This document shows positions 28,970 to 35,067 of a stretch of 35,067 bases of DNA, piece by piece. The notes under the pieces are model-generated. The model was not told the origin of the DNA and searched no databases. It worked only from the letters and a program-made list of their open reading frames with translations. This DNA comes from a virus. Both the position numbers and the translations under genes were made by a program. The stretch covers positions 1 to 35,067 of the IMG/VR virus record IMGVR_UViG_3300025146_000040. One strand, written 5' to 3'. How positions within the stretch are numbered: the first letter of the stretch is position 1; the number at the start of each line of letters is the position of its first letter.

Positions 28970-29104
28970 CGTTCCAGCCATCACGCGCGCCCGCGCTCGC
29001 GCGCTTGTTTCTCAATACCACCAGAGCAGGATCTGGGATCCGATCCCCTTTCTGCTCTCTGTGTGTCGGAGGGGGCGTGCGGGGCCGAAGGCCACGTCAC
29101 GACC

Positions 29105-29145
29105 GGGTGGGGTCGATAGACCCCACCCCACCCCACCCCACCCCT
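29105..29145 (-). other. Hairpin followed by G-quadruplex-type tract
   Basis: GGGTGGGGTC (29105-29114), loop GATA, then GACCCCACCC (29119-29128) is a perfect 10-bp stem. It merges into five CCCCA/T units (29121-29145). On the minus strand this reads as five runs of four G separated by T, a strong quadruplex motif on the strand transcribed toward RNase H. Confidence 0.75.
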
Positions 29146-29391
29146 ACGAGGCGCAGGCGACCGGTTTCAGCCGTGCAAAGAACTGTGCAAGTCATCCGGC
29201 GCGGGCCGGAGCCCCCGCCGCGCTCCACCGTTGACAGTATTTGCGCCGAGGGCTTATTGCTGCAGCCCTCATGGCGACCCGTCGCATCGCGCCCCGTCAA
29301 CCGGCGCTAGGTGCTGTGGACTTAACCCGCGTAGCACCACGGTCCGCGACGCCACCGCGGTGGGTGACCGTCTCAGGCGTGCGGGTGAGGG

Positions 29392-29420
29392 TTGACCGCG
29401 AATTGTGGGAGGGATACAAT
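29392..29420 (+). promoter_or_regulatory. Sigma70-type promoter pointing right
   Basis: TTGACC (29392-29397), 17-bp spacer, TACAAT (29415-29420). It matches consensus at 5/6 in each box with ideal spacing. It points against the local genes, so it would make an antisense or small RNA through the methylase remnant and helicase genes. Confidence 0.65.
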
Positions 29421-29451
29421 CAGGACGCCGGCCTGGAAATGGCCTGCGTTT

Positions 29452-29471
29452 AGTTGTGACCACCCACAACT
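29452..29471. repeat. Small inverted repeat downstream of promoter
   Basis: AGTTGTG, loop ACCACC, CACAACT: a perfect 7-bp stem about 31 bp after the -10 box, placed like an operator or early RNA hairpin. Confidence 0.5.
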
Positions 29472-29591
29472 TGCAGCGACCGGCGGGGCTCTCACCTCGC
29501 GGGCCGGCAACTAACTCACCCCGCTAGTCTTCACAGTTCAGCCTCCCGCGTCAATGGTCTTCTGAAAAAGAGCACCGTCTCGAAGTCGATT

Positions 29592-29780
29592 TTAGGACTG
29601 CCCTTCTTTTCCGCCAGCCTTCTGAAGAACGATCTTGAGCGTCCCCATCTCGAACAGTTCATCGAAGATGCGAGCCACGAGCCCCCGCGCCATCTTGGCC
29701 GGATGGGCAAACGCAGCCTCGCCGATCAGGCCCTTCCAGCCGGCGTCGTAGCAGCCCTGCCACTCAACCACGGGGGTCAT
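29592..29780 (-). pseudogene. N-terminal remnant of a phage DNA methylase
   Basis: 62 residues from ATG 29780 (overlapping the helicase stop, ATGA). The segment WKGLIGEAAFAHPAKMARGLVARIFDELFEMG, seen here in pieces, is the usual N-terminal phrase of phage DNA methyltransferases (GLI...FAHPAKxARGL..RI). There it is followed by a D-P-F-G-G SAM-binding motif, which is missing here: the frame ends in QKAGGKEGQS. So the gene seems to have lost its catalytic part. It may be a pseudogene or a short retained peptide. Confidence 0.6.
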
Positions 29781-32506
29781 CTCGCCCTCCGCGCGCGCGC
29801 CAAGTCAATGAGATTCGACGCCTGCCCCATCGTCATCTTCGGAGTGTGCGCCACGCCCAACCGGCGCAGGAGCGCAAGTTGTTTCTCACTCGCCGGTCGG
29901 GCTTTCCACGGCGCCTCTTTGTCTTTCAGCGCCACGACCTGGCGCCGCTCCTGCGAGATAAACGCTTCCGCCAGCACGGCCGCGGCGTCGGCCGTCTCGA
30001 TGTTCGCCGCAAGCGTCCGCTGCCGCACGCCAGCAATGCCGCCGCCGCCGGACGGCCGAAGGGTGAGGGAGATCTCCCACGTTCCGATCAAGTCCTTCGC
30101 GATCTGGAGCGTTTCGGCGCCATCGCCCCACGGATACTGTAGTCGGAAGACCTCTTCGCTCGTGCGTATCCAGTCGAGCGTCAAGCCGACGCCGAAGGTC
30201 CCGAGCGGCTGCACCTGCCAGACATCGATCCTCGTCGCCACCGCGGCGAGCTGCTCGAGTGTGAACCGCCCGCGCTTGAGCGTCGCGTCGAGATCGAACC
30301 GCGGATTGAGCGCGAGGAACGCGGCGAGATCGTGGTCGAGTTGCGTAAGGGTCTGCCCCTTCGGGATCAGCCCTGGCGGCAACCCGTAGAGCACCGGCGC
30401 CGTCTGCAGCGAATGCCGGCGGCAGACGTCCACGAGGTCGATCACCACGCAGGCGGTCTTGCCCGGATGTTGCCGCAGGCCGCGCCCGACGGCTTGCTCG
30501 TACAGGGTGGCCGATTGCGTCGGGCGGGCCATCAAGACGCACGCCGTCCGCGGGAGGTCGACCCCTTCCAGAAAGACCGCGCAGTTCGACAACACCGTGA
30601 TCTCGCCCGCGGTGTACCGTCGCAAGGCGTCCCGCCGCTCGTCTTTCGGCGTCTCGCCACTGATGGCTACCGCCGCCACCCCCGCCGCCCGGAACTCTGC
30701 CGCGAGCGCATGCGCGTGCGCCACGTCGACCGTGAACGCGATCGTTGAGAGCCCGTCCGCGTGCTCGCGCCAGCCGGCGACAGCCAGGCGGTTGCGGATC
30801 TCCTGATTGACCGCTTCCGCCAGGTCCTTCTGATTGAAGTCGCCGTGTGACGTGCGCACGTCGTCGAGCGAAGTTTTTGACTCGATGACCCACGGCGTGA
30901 TCGGCACGAGATACCCGTCGTCGATCGCCTTCTTGAGATCGTAGCTGTAGGTGATCGATTGAAAGACGCAGCCAAGGCCGATCGCGTCGCTCCGATTCGG
31001 CGTCGCCGTGACGCCGATGAGTAGTTGATCCTTCGGCGCCGTCAGCTCCCAGTTTTCGAGCGCCTTCGTCATCACCGCCACGTCGTCATGCTCGACCGCT
31101 TCGATCTCCGTCGAGTCGCTGGCATCCGCCGGCGGCAGAAACCCGAGATGCACGAGCGCCGTCCGGTAGCTGGCCGCCGCGGCATGGTGGCAATTCGACA
31201 CCGCGAAGCCGTTGGCAATATAGGTGTGGAGTCCTTCTACTTCGAGGTCGTAGACGCGACCGCCAGGACACAGGCGCTCAAATTCTCCATCACGGCCTGA
31301 TTCGAGAACCTCAACACGGTCCACCCGCGCCCACGTAGAAATGTGTCCTTCCGCGCGTCCTGCGCCTGTCGCTCTCTGGCGTGGTGACTGTCGCCGTCCA
31401 CTTCGATCGCGATCTTGAGCGCCCGGCTCGCGATGTCGAGTTTGTAGTGGTGAGGCTGGTAGCCGTGTCCGGTCCTGAGGATCACTTCGGTCGGCCACCC
31501 CAACGCTTCCGCCAGAAGACGTTGCGGCAATGGCACGGGCCGCCCGTTGCCTCCCCGGGGTGTGGGTTGATGTTTTCTCGCGCGCAGGGTCAATTTCATT
31601 TTCTCGCGCGTGGCCTCGCACCTCATTGGATTCCGCGCCTTCATGCGTTCGGACGCGTAGCGGCGATTGGTCCTGACCATCCGGCGAGAGGATTCCTGCG
31701 CGCACCATTGGTCGCGATGCTGGCTCGTGCAGAACGTCCGCGTCGACCGGCGCCAGGTGTCTATTGTTTGTTTGGTCGTCAACGCTACCGGGCACCCGCA
31801 CACATGGCAGGTAGCGTTTACTGGCGTCGGCATGGTGTCCTATCATACACCCCACAGCGACGGCTGCGGCCCGCGCCCAGCCGTCGCACGTCCATATTTT
31901 ATGTGTGGGCGTGCAGACGAGTGGCCCGTGGTCGGTGTGGATTCGCACGAGTGACGACGCCGTTTTCGATAGCACGCGGACGATCCGCTGCGACGACAAT
32001 GCCAACGTCGCTGGATCGAACGCTGTCACCGATTCGCCGACGCGCAACGTTTCGATCGGCCGCCCATCGACCAACGTGCCTGGCGGAAAACACTCGTCGA
32101 CGATGACGATCCGAAATCGGTGCTTCGCGAGCAGCCGGTGCATCCGCCGGAACTTCATGGCGGAGAGCGTCTGGATGCTCGCGATCACCACATCGCTGTA
32201 CCGGTTCGCGTGCAGGTCGGCCTGCTCGATATCGACGATGAGTCCGGGGTTCGCGCCTGAAATCCGCGCTCGGGCTTGATGCAGAAGTTCTTCTCTATGG
32301 GCGATGACGAGCATTTTCCGTTCGTTTGTGGGGAAGCCTTCCAACCACGCCTTCATCGCTGGCCATCGGGGTAGCGCAGCAAAGCAGGTTGTCTTTCCTG
32401 TGCCAGTCGGGGCTTTACAGAGCAGTCGGTTCTGGCCCTTCGCGTGCGACTCGCAAATCGCGCGCAACATGTCTTCCTGATAAGGCCGGAGCACTTGCAC
32501 GCTCAC
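29777..32506 (-). CDS. SF2 (DEAD/DEAH-type) helicase with an intein in motif II
   Basis: 909 residues; 609 after splicing. Start GTG 32506 (GTGA overlap); a second GTG follows six nt later. Motifs: Walker A CKAPTGTGKTT (30-40), motif Ia VIAHREELLHQ, motif II VDE|CHH broken by the intein between E138 and C439, motif III VTATPN (499-504), motif VI QAVGRGLRQHP (671-681). The form is that of type III restriction-type/phage SF2 helicases. It would act in replication or recombination with nearby nucleases. A complete endonuclease gene lies inside the intein in another frame. Confidence 0.9.
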   Translation of the reverse strand: MSVQVLRPYQEDMLRAICESHAKGQNRLLCKAPTGTGKTTCFAALPRWPAMKAWLEGFPTNERKMLVIAHREELLHQARARISGANPGLIVDIEQADLHANRYSDVVIASIQTLSAMKFRRMHRLLAKHRFRIVIVDECFPPGTLVDGRPIETLRVGESVTAFDPATLALSSQRIVRVLSKTASSLVRIHTDHGPLVCTPTHKIWTCDGWARAAAVAVGCMIGHHADASKRYLPCVRVPGSVDDQTNNRHLAPVDADVLHEPASRPMVRAGILSPDGQDQSPLRVRTHEGAESNEVRGHARENEIDPAREKTSTHTPGRQRAARAIAATSSGGSVGVADRSDPQDRTRLPASPLQTRHREPGAQDRDRSGRRQSPRQRATGAGRAEGHISTWARVDRVEVLESGRDGEFERLCPGGRVYDLEVEGLHTYIANGFAVSNCHHAAAASYRTALVHLGFLPPADASDSTEIEAVEHDDVAVMTKALENWELTAPKDQLLIGVTATPNRSDAIGLGCVFQSITYSYDLKKAIDDGYLVPITPWVIESKTSLDDVRTSHGDFNQKDLAEAVNQEIRNRLAVAGWREHADGLSTIAFTVDVAHAHALAAEFRAAGVAAVAISGETPKDERRDALRRYTAGEITVLSNCAVFLEGVDLPRTACVLMARPTQSATLYEQAVGRGLRQHPGKTACVVIDLVDVCRRHSLQTAPVLYGLPPGLIPKGQTLTQLDHDLAAFLALNPRFDLDATLKRGRFTLEQLAAVATRIDVWQVQPLGTFGVGLTLDWIRTSEEVFRLQYPWGDGAETLQIAKDLIGTWEISLTLRPSGGGGIAGVRQRTLAANIETADAAAVLAEAFISQERRQVVALKDKEAPWKARPASEKQLALLRRLGVAHTPKMTMGQASNLIDLARARRAR
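31193..32092 (-). mobile_element. Intein in the DEAH box of the SF2 helicase
   Basis: 300 residues starting with Cys (CFPPGTLVDGRPIETLRVGE), with block B CTPTHKIW (T61, H64) and block F/G VYDLEVEGLHTYIANGFAVS ending in N, then +1 Cys. The penultimate residue is Ser instead of His. The splicing blocks are intact at both ends, but the central ~165 residues have no LAGLIDADG motif and look like shadow translation: that DNA codes for a nuclease in another frame. Insertion between E and C of the DE-C-H motif. Confidence 0.88.
31237..31833 (-). CDS. Homing-endonuclease gene nested in the intein, in another frame
   Basis: 198 residues from ATG 31833 with AGGA 4 nt upstream. An N-terminal zinc cluster (CHVCGC, C35, C44) is followed by a NUMOD-like middle (NPMRCEATREKMKLTLR...RGGNGRPVPLPQRLLAEALG) and a PD-(D/E)XK/EDxHD nuclease domain: HHYKLDIASRALKIAIEVDG then DSHH...DARKDTFLRGRGW and VLRFSN. 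The acidic/His set E144, D146, H150 and D163 fits the Vsr-like/DUF559 homing nucleases. It lies wholly within the intein (codons ~225-423 of the helicase frame) but is shifted by +1. It presumably drives movement of the intein. Confidence 0.85.
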   Translation of the reverse strand: MPTPVNATCHVCGCPVALTTKQTIDTWRRSTRTFCTSQHRDQWCAQESSRRMVRTNRRYASERMKARNPMRCEATREKMKLTLRARKHQPTPRGGNGRPVPLPQRLLAEALGWPTEVILRTGHGYQPHHYKLDIASRALKIAIEVDGDSHHARERQAQDARKDTFLRGRGWTVLRFSNQAVMENLSACVLAVASTTSK

Positions 32507-32697
32507 AGAGACGCCTTCCCGTAATTGGCGCGCGGCTCGCGCGCAGACCGGTAGCTGTTGTCTCCTTTTGAGACACCTTTCGCAATGACGATTAGGCGGC
32601 CGTAGCGCCGTCCTGTTCGCTCGATGAGGCCGCCCCGCGTGCCGTTCTTTCGCTGGCGGGCCGGCTGGCGCCCTTCTAGGGGCGTTCTTGAAGTCAT
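32503..32697 (-). CDS. Small protein like the start of phage AP2/HNH proteins
   Basis: 64 residues from ATG 32697; GGGGAGGAG lies just after the upstream stop, about 11 nt away. The phrase GGLIERTGRRYGRLIVIAKG resembles the 'DLTGQRFGRLTVxE' start of many phage AP2/HNH homing proteins, but the domain stops soon after (...NYGKASL). It is either a truncated homing protein or a small peptide. It is coupled to the helicase by GTGA overlap. Confidence 0.5.
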   Translation of the reverse strand: MTSRTPLEGRQPARQRKNGTRGGLIERTGRRYGRLIVIAKGVSKGDNSYRSAREPRANYGKASL

Positions 32698-32717
32698 ACC
32701 GTCTTCGGCTCCTCCCC

Positions 32718-33725
32718 TCAGACCGTCGTCGTTTTCTTCACCAGCCGAACCCCCGGCCACCTACCAATAAACTCCCCTAAGTCGCGGGCCTGCCGATTCA
32801 ACTCCACCTGGTCGAACGTCGCGCACGTCGCCGGAATACCCAACGCCGTCCTGGTGCGGGGGTCGAGCAGCGCCGCCATGAACGCCTCCGGGTCGTAGAC
32901 TTCGGCGCTCTTCGTCGTGCGGTCGATGCCCACCTTCGCCACGTTCGGCGTGACGGTTGGCACCTGCACGTCGAGCGGGGCGTCTTTGACGGCCGCCCGC
33001 TGGTCCCGTAGGGCATTGGCTTCGAGCTTGCCCTTAATGGCCGCCTGAATCTTCGGCATCGACAGCAGCCTCGGCGCCTGCATCGCCGGGTCTTTGTAGC
33101 CGGCCTGTTGCGCCGCACGCACCGGATCGCGATACGGCCCGGTGTAGTAGTCGACGAAGCTCCGCTCGCGCTCGCTCAGATCTCCCGAGGCCGCTTCCGC
33201 GTCGAGCGCCTGCTGTTCCAGCCGCGCCAGTTCCGCCGTCCGCTCCTGCTGCGCCTGCGCTTCCGCCTCCCGCCGCAGCCGGTCCTGCTCCGCCTGGGCC
33301 GTCCGCCGCGCCATCTCGGCGAACGTGTTGTGCTGCCGCTGCCAGATCGTCGCCGCCTCGTCGAGCGCATCCGTCGCCCGTTTGCGCGCCGTCACCAGTC
33401 GCCGCTGAAAGTTGAACAGCGTCGACGTGATCTTCCAGTGGTCCTCGACGATCTTCTTGTCGGTCGACGACTGCCGGATCTCGACTTGAATCAGGGCATC
33501 GGCGTCGGCGTGCGCTGGCGTGGCCGATGCCCGCGCGCGCTGGAGGGTCGCCTTCGCCGCAACCTCCAGCGTCCGCGCCGTCTGAAAGAACGGCGTCAAG
33601 CTCGCAATGAACTCCCGGATCGTCATCGACTCGGCGCGCGTGGGCACCAGTTCCGGGATCGCCTGAATCAGCGCCGCATCCGCATCGATCACGTCCGCCA
33701 CCGTCCCCGTCTTGCCTTTTGCCAT
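32718..33725 (-). CDS. Coiled-coil protein with a terminase-small-like HTH
   Basis: 335 residues. The N-terminal domain (MTIREFIASLTPFFQTARTL...HWKITSTLFNFQRRLVTARK) and long coiled coil (105-180) resemble phage proteins in recombination modules. At 183-230 is a region strikingly like the HTH of terminase small subunits: LSERERSFVDYYTGPYRDPV then RAAQQAGYKDPA and RLLSMPKIQAAI (compare 'AAixAGYs...A..RLL..P.v.a.i'). C-terminus (VAKVGIDRTTKSAEVYDPEA...) unknown. The gene is far from terL, while the terS beside terL lacks this HTH. It may bind DNA through the HTH. Confidence 0.75.
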   Translation of the reverse strand: MAKGKTGTVADVIDADAALIQAIPELVPTRAESMTIREFIASLTPFFQTARTLEVAAKATLQRARASATPAHADADALIQVEIRQSSTDKKIVEDHWKITSTLFNFQRRLVTARKRATDALDEAATIWQRQHNTFAEMARRTAQAEQDRLRREAEAQAQQERTAELARLEQQALDAEAASGDLSERERSFVDYYTGPYRDPVRAAQQAGYKDPAMQAPRLLSMPKIQAAIKGKLEANALRDQRAAVKDAPLDVQVPTVTPNVAKVGIDRTTKSAEVYDPEAFMAALLDPRTRTALGIPATCATFDQVELNRQARDLGEFIGRWPGVRLVKKTTTV

Positions 33726-33790
33726 CGTGTCCTCCAGTCCCCGCCGGCAGGTCCCGCTGCCGCGCGTTCACTCAGTCTATCGACTTCACA

Positions 33791-33967
33791 CTAGGAGGTC
33801 AACCAGCGGAACAGCAGCGCGCCGAACACCGCCCCCATCGGCAGCCCAGCCAGTGCGGCGAGCCGGCAGGACGGGCAGAGTCGCGTCAGCCGGCCGAGGC
33901 AGATGAACTCCTGGCAGTAGGGGTTCCGGCACTTCCGCATCCACGACAGGCGCGATTCGCGTTTCAT
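33791..33967 (-). CDS. Small zinc-ribbon membrane protein
   Basis: 58 residues from ATG 33967, coupled by ATGA to the gene before it. Two Cys pairs form a zinc knuckle (RKCRNPYCQEFICLGRLTRL then CPSC), followed by a hydrophobic segment LAALAGLPMGAVFGALLFRW that would span the membrane. The mix of zinc finger and membrane helix is unusual in so small a protein. Function unknown. Confidence 0.6.
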   Translation of the reverse strand: MKRESRLSWMRKCRNPYCQEFICLGRLTRLCPSCRLAALAGLPMGAVFGALLFRWLTS

Positions 33968-34131
33968 GACGGTCGCCTCGCTCTGCGCCTTCTTAGGAAT
34001 CGCACGTCCATTCTGACGATCCCGAGCACGCGGTCGAGCACGCGGCCGTGCATCGGACACCGGCTCGTGTCGTCCAGGCTGGTCGCCACATGCTGAAGAA
34101 AGCAGGGCCAGCACAGCGGGCGCGCGCTCAC
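33964..34131 (-). CDS. Tiny zinc-type protein coupled at both ends
   Basis: 55 residues from GTG 34131: SARPLCWPCFLQHVATSLDD then RCPMHGRVLDRVLG and a basic end FLRRRRARRPS. CxxC and CPMH suggest a zinc site. It overlaps the HNH gene's stop (GTGA) and the next start (ATGA), each by 4 bp, which is strong support for translation. Below the usual ORF-length cut-off, so easily missed. Confidence 0.6.
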   Translation of the reverse strand: MSARPLCWPCFLQHVATSLDDTSRCPMHGRVLDRVLGIVRMDVRFLRRRRARRPS

Positions 34132-34625
34132 GCCCGCATCTCCGCGAGGAGTTCCAACGCCGCGCGCTGCTCAGCCGTGAACAGAAGCCAATGCTGCGGC
34201 CCGCCTTCTTCCCGCGCGATCTCGAACCATCCCGTCTCGAATGGCTTCAATTTAGGATAGACCGCGCTCGCGTCAACCTCCCAGGCAATGGGCCCGTTCA
34301 TCCCCTCTGGGGTGAGCGCCACGGCCCGGAGGGTCCCGGCGTGCCTACTGACGGCGCCGTCTTGGTGGCGATGACGGCAGAGCAGAATTAACCCGTTCGC
34401 TCGTGACCGGTCGCCGGCTGGGTTGCCGCCCTGGCTTTTGTGTACTTGATGACTGACTTCGGTGGCCAGCCCCAACCGCCGGCACCCGCACAACGGGAAA
34501 CGACAGAAGCGATCGCGCCTCCGCGCCAGCGCCTTCTCGCGGCGCTCGTGGCTCTGCCGGTCGAGGCGCGTCTGCGTCTGGGCGATCTTTCTGGCCGTGC
34601 GTGACGGCTTCCAGTGTGGTCCCAT
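34128..34625 (-). CDS. HNH endonuclease
   Basis: 165 residues; ATG 34625 chosen for SD GGGGAGG 6 nt upstream rather than TTG 34640. The HNH domain is CRFPLCGCRRLGLATEVSHQ, then VHKSQGG and ANGLILLCRHRHQDG: Cys pair, His dyad region, Asn and the final HRH. An Arg/Lys-rich N-terminus (RTARKIAQTQTRLDRQSHER) would contact DNA. Phage HNH proteins of this type act in recombination, packaging or homing. It lies between the PD-(D/E)XK nuclease and two tiny zinc genes. Confidence 0.8.
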   Translation of the reverse strand: MGPHWKPSRTARKIAQTQTRLDRQSHERREKALARRRDRFCRFPLCGCRRLGLATEVSHQVHKSQGGNPAGDRSRANGLILLCRHRHQDGAVSRHAGTLRAVALTPEGMNGPIAWEVDASAVYPKLKPFETGWFEIAREEGGPQHWLLFTAEQRAALELLAEMRA

Positions 34626-34715
34626 GCTCAGCCTCCCCAAGCACCATGCGGAGCGCCTGCAGCCGCGTCAGCGGATACGGCCGGAGACAGCAGTCCCGCA
34701 GCCACGTCACGAGCC

Positions 34716-35067
34716 TTACGCACAGCATTGCTTGACGATCTCGTAGGCGCGGTCCAGATCGCCTCGGTTCGTGTGCTCGTACGGACGAAACTGTCCGTTC
34801 GGCCGCAGATAGAGGGCGTAGCGTTTCCAGGCAGACGCCGGCAACGGATACCGCGCGCTTGCGAGGAGGGCTTGAAGGGCCGTTTGAAGCGGCGTCGCCT
34901 TGTCGAGCCGCCACCCCTTGTCCAGCGTCTTGATTTCGAGGATGGCGTGAGCCCCGAAGATGCGCCCGACGCGGTCAGGCCGACCGCCAAATCTGAGCGT
35001 CGGATGCACCGCTGGTTCCTCAATCGCGTCCCACTCCGGGCGCAAGAACTGCGTCGCCGCCGCGTAG
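34716..35067 (-). CDS. PD-(D/E)XK nuclease, RecB/Cas4-like, N-terminus beyond window
   Basis: 116 residues visible; the frame is open to the window edge (…YAAATQFLRPEWDAIEEP), so the TTG at 35045 is not the start. The nuclease core GGRPDRVGRIFGAHAILEIK, then TLDKGWR, shows D (PD), E and K of the PD-(D/E)XK motif, preceded by 'EEPAV'. This is the pattern of phage RecB-like exonucleases. With the nearby coiled-coil protein and HNH nuclease it would make a recombination module. The C-terminus (YEIVKQCCA) is complete. Confidence 0.82.
   Translation of the reverse strand, partial: YAAATQFLRPEWDAIEEPAVHPTLRFGGRPDRVGRIFGAHAILEIKTLDKGWRLDKATPLQTALQALLASARYPLPASAWKRYALYLRPNGQFRPYEHTNRGDLDRAYEIVKQCCA

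Larger units (their letters stand above)
28985..29591. other. Non-coding gap of ~600 bp between methylase remnant and RNase H
   Basis: No ORF here has codon or motif support on either strand. The region contains a perfect hairpin with a G-run array (29105-29145), a rightward promoter (29392-29420), a weaker -35 TTGACA at 29231-29236, an imperfect CCGGC stem around 29481-29508 and a 7-bp stem-loop at 29452. It probably holds transcription control or replication signals. Confidence 0.7.

Noticed and set aside
29241-29453. A 70-residue plus-strand ORF in the non-coding gap
   Set aside because: It overlaps the promoter rather than following it, has no SD and no recognisable family; left as non-coding.
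34345-34914. A 189-residue minus-strand open frame overlapping the HNH gene
   Set aside because: Its start region (WLRDCCLRPYPLTRLQALRM) looks slightly protein-like, but the rest is a shadow of the HNH gene, which has the SD and motif.
1-35067. Closing the window into a circle
   Set aside because: The frames would join by chance, but a fibre-like protein would run into a PD-(D/E)XK nuclease, which makes no sense; both ends are simply cut genes.

Overview
The window is about 35 kb of very GC-rich DNA that reads as part of a tailed-phage (or prophage) genome of podovirus type. The head module carries a P22-like portal, scaffold and P22-like coat protein. Almost every gene is on the minus strand, packed with 4-bp ATGA/GTGA overlaps, and Shine-Dalgarno (SD) motifs of the AGGAGG type are common, so the host is a high-GC bacterium that I cannot name. 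Both ends are cut inside minus-strand genes (a fibre-like gene at the left, a PD-(D/E)XK nuclease at the right). The window is therefore a slice, not a complete genome.

Layout, read along the minus strand from right to left. (1) 35067-29592: recombination and replication accessory genes: PD-(D/E)XK nuclease, HNH nuclease, two tiny zinc proteins, a coiled-coil protein with a terminase-small-like HTH, an SF2 helicase carrying an intein, and a methylase remnant. (2) 29591-28970: a non-coding gap with a hairpin, a G-rich tract and a rightward promoter. (3) 28969-25623: RNase H, a Cys-rich protein, a clan GH-A glycoside hydrolase and a run of small membrane or lipoproteins, probably a lysis module. 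(4) 25633-18441: zinc-ribbon protein, possible helicase loader, DnaB helicase with an intein, a Mom-like acyltransferase candidate, RuvC-like resolvase, HNH-like protein and small conserved phage proteins. (5) 18357-17198: a four-gene plus-strand operon that meets the minus operon at a large terminator hairpin. (6) 17197-16852: a divergent control region with three direct repeats and four inverted repeats. (7) 16851-6364: packaging genes (zinc proteins, small and large terminase, portal), interrupted by a complete IS200/IS605 element with tnpA and tnpB. (8) 6249-1: scaffold, coat and five further genes.

The most striking features are four inteins in three ATPase genes, each placed in a P-loop or Walker B motif. 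Two are class 3 type (DnaB, and the first in TerL). One, in the DEAH box of the SF2 helicase, contains a complete homing-endonuclease gene in a different reading frame from the intein itself. Also unusual: every gene from the coat protein to the left edge starts with, or contains, a Sec signal or a transmembrane helix. The small-terminase signatures are split between two distant proteins. The IS element sits between the start codon of terS and its probable ribosome-binding site. The DNA between the divergent operons holds a dense array of operator-like palindromes.
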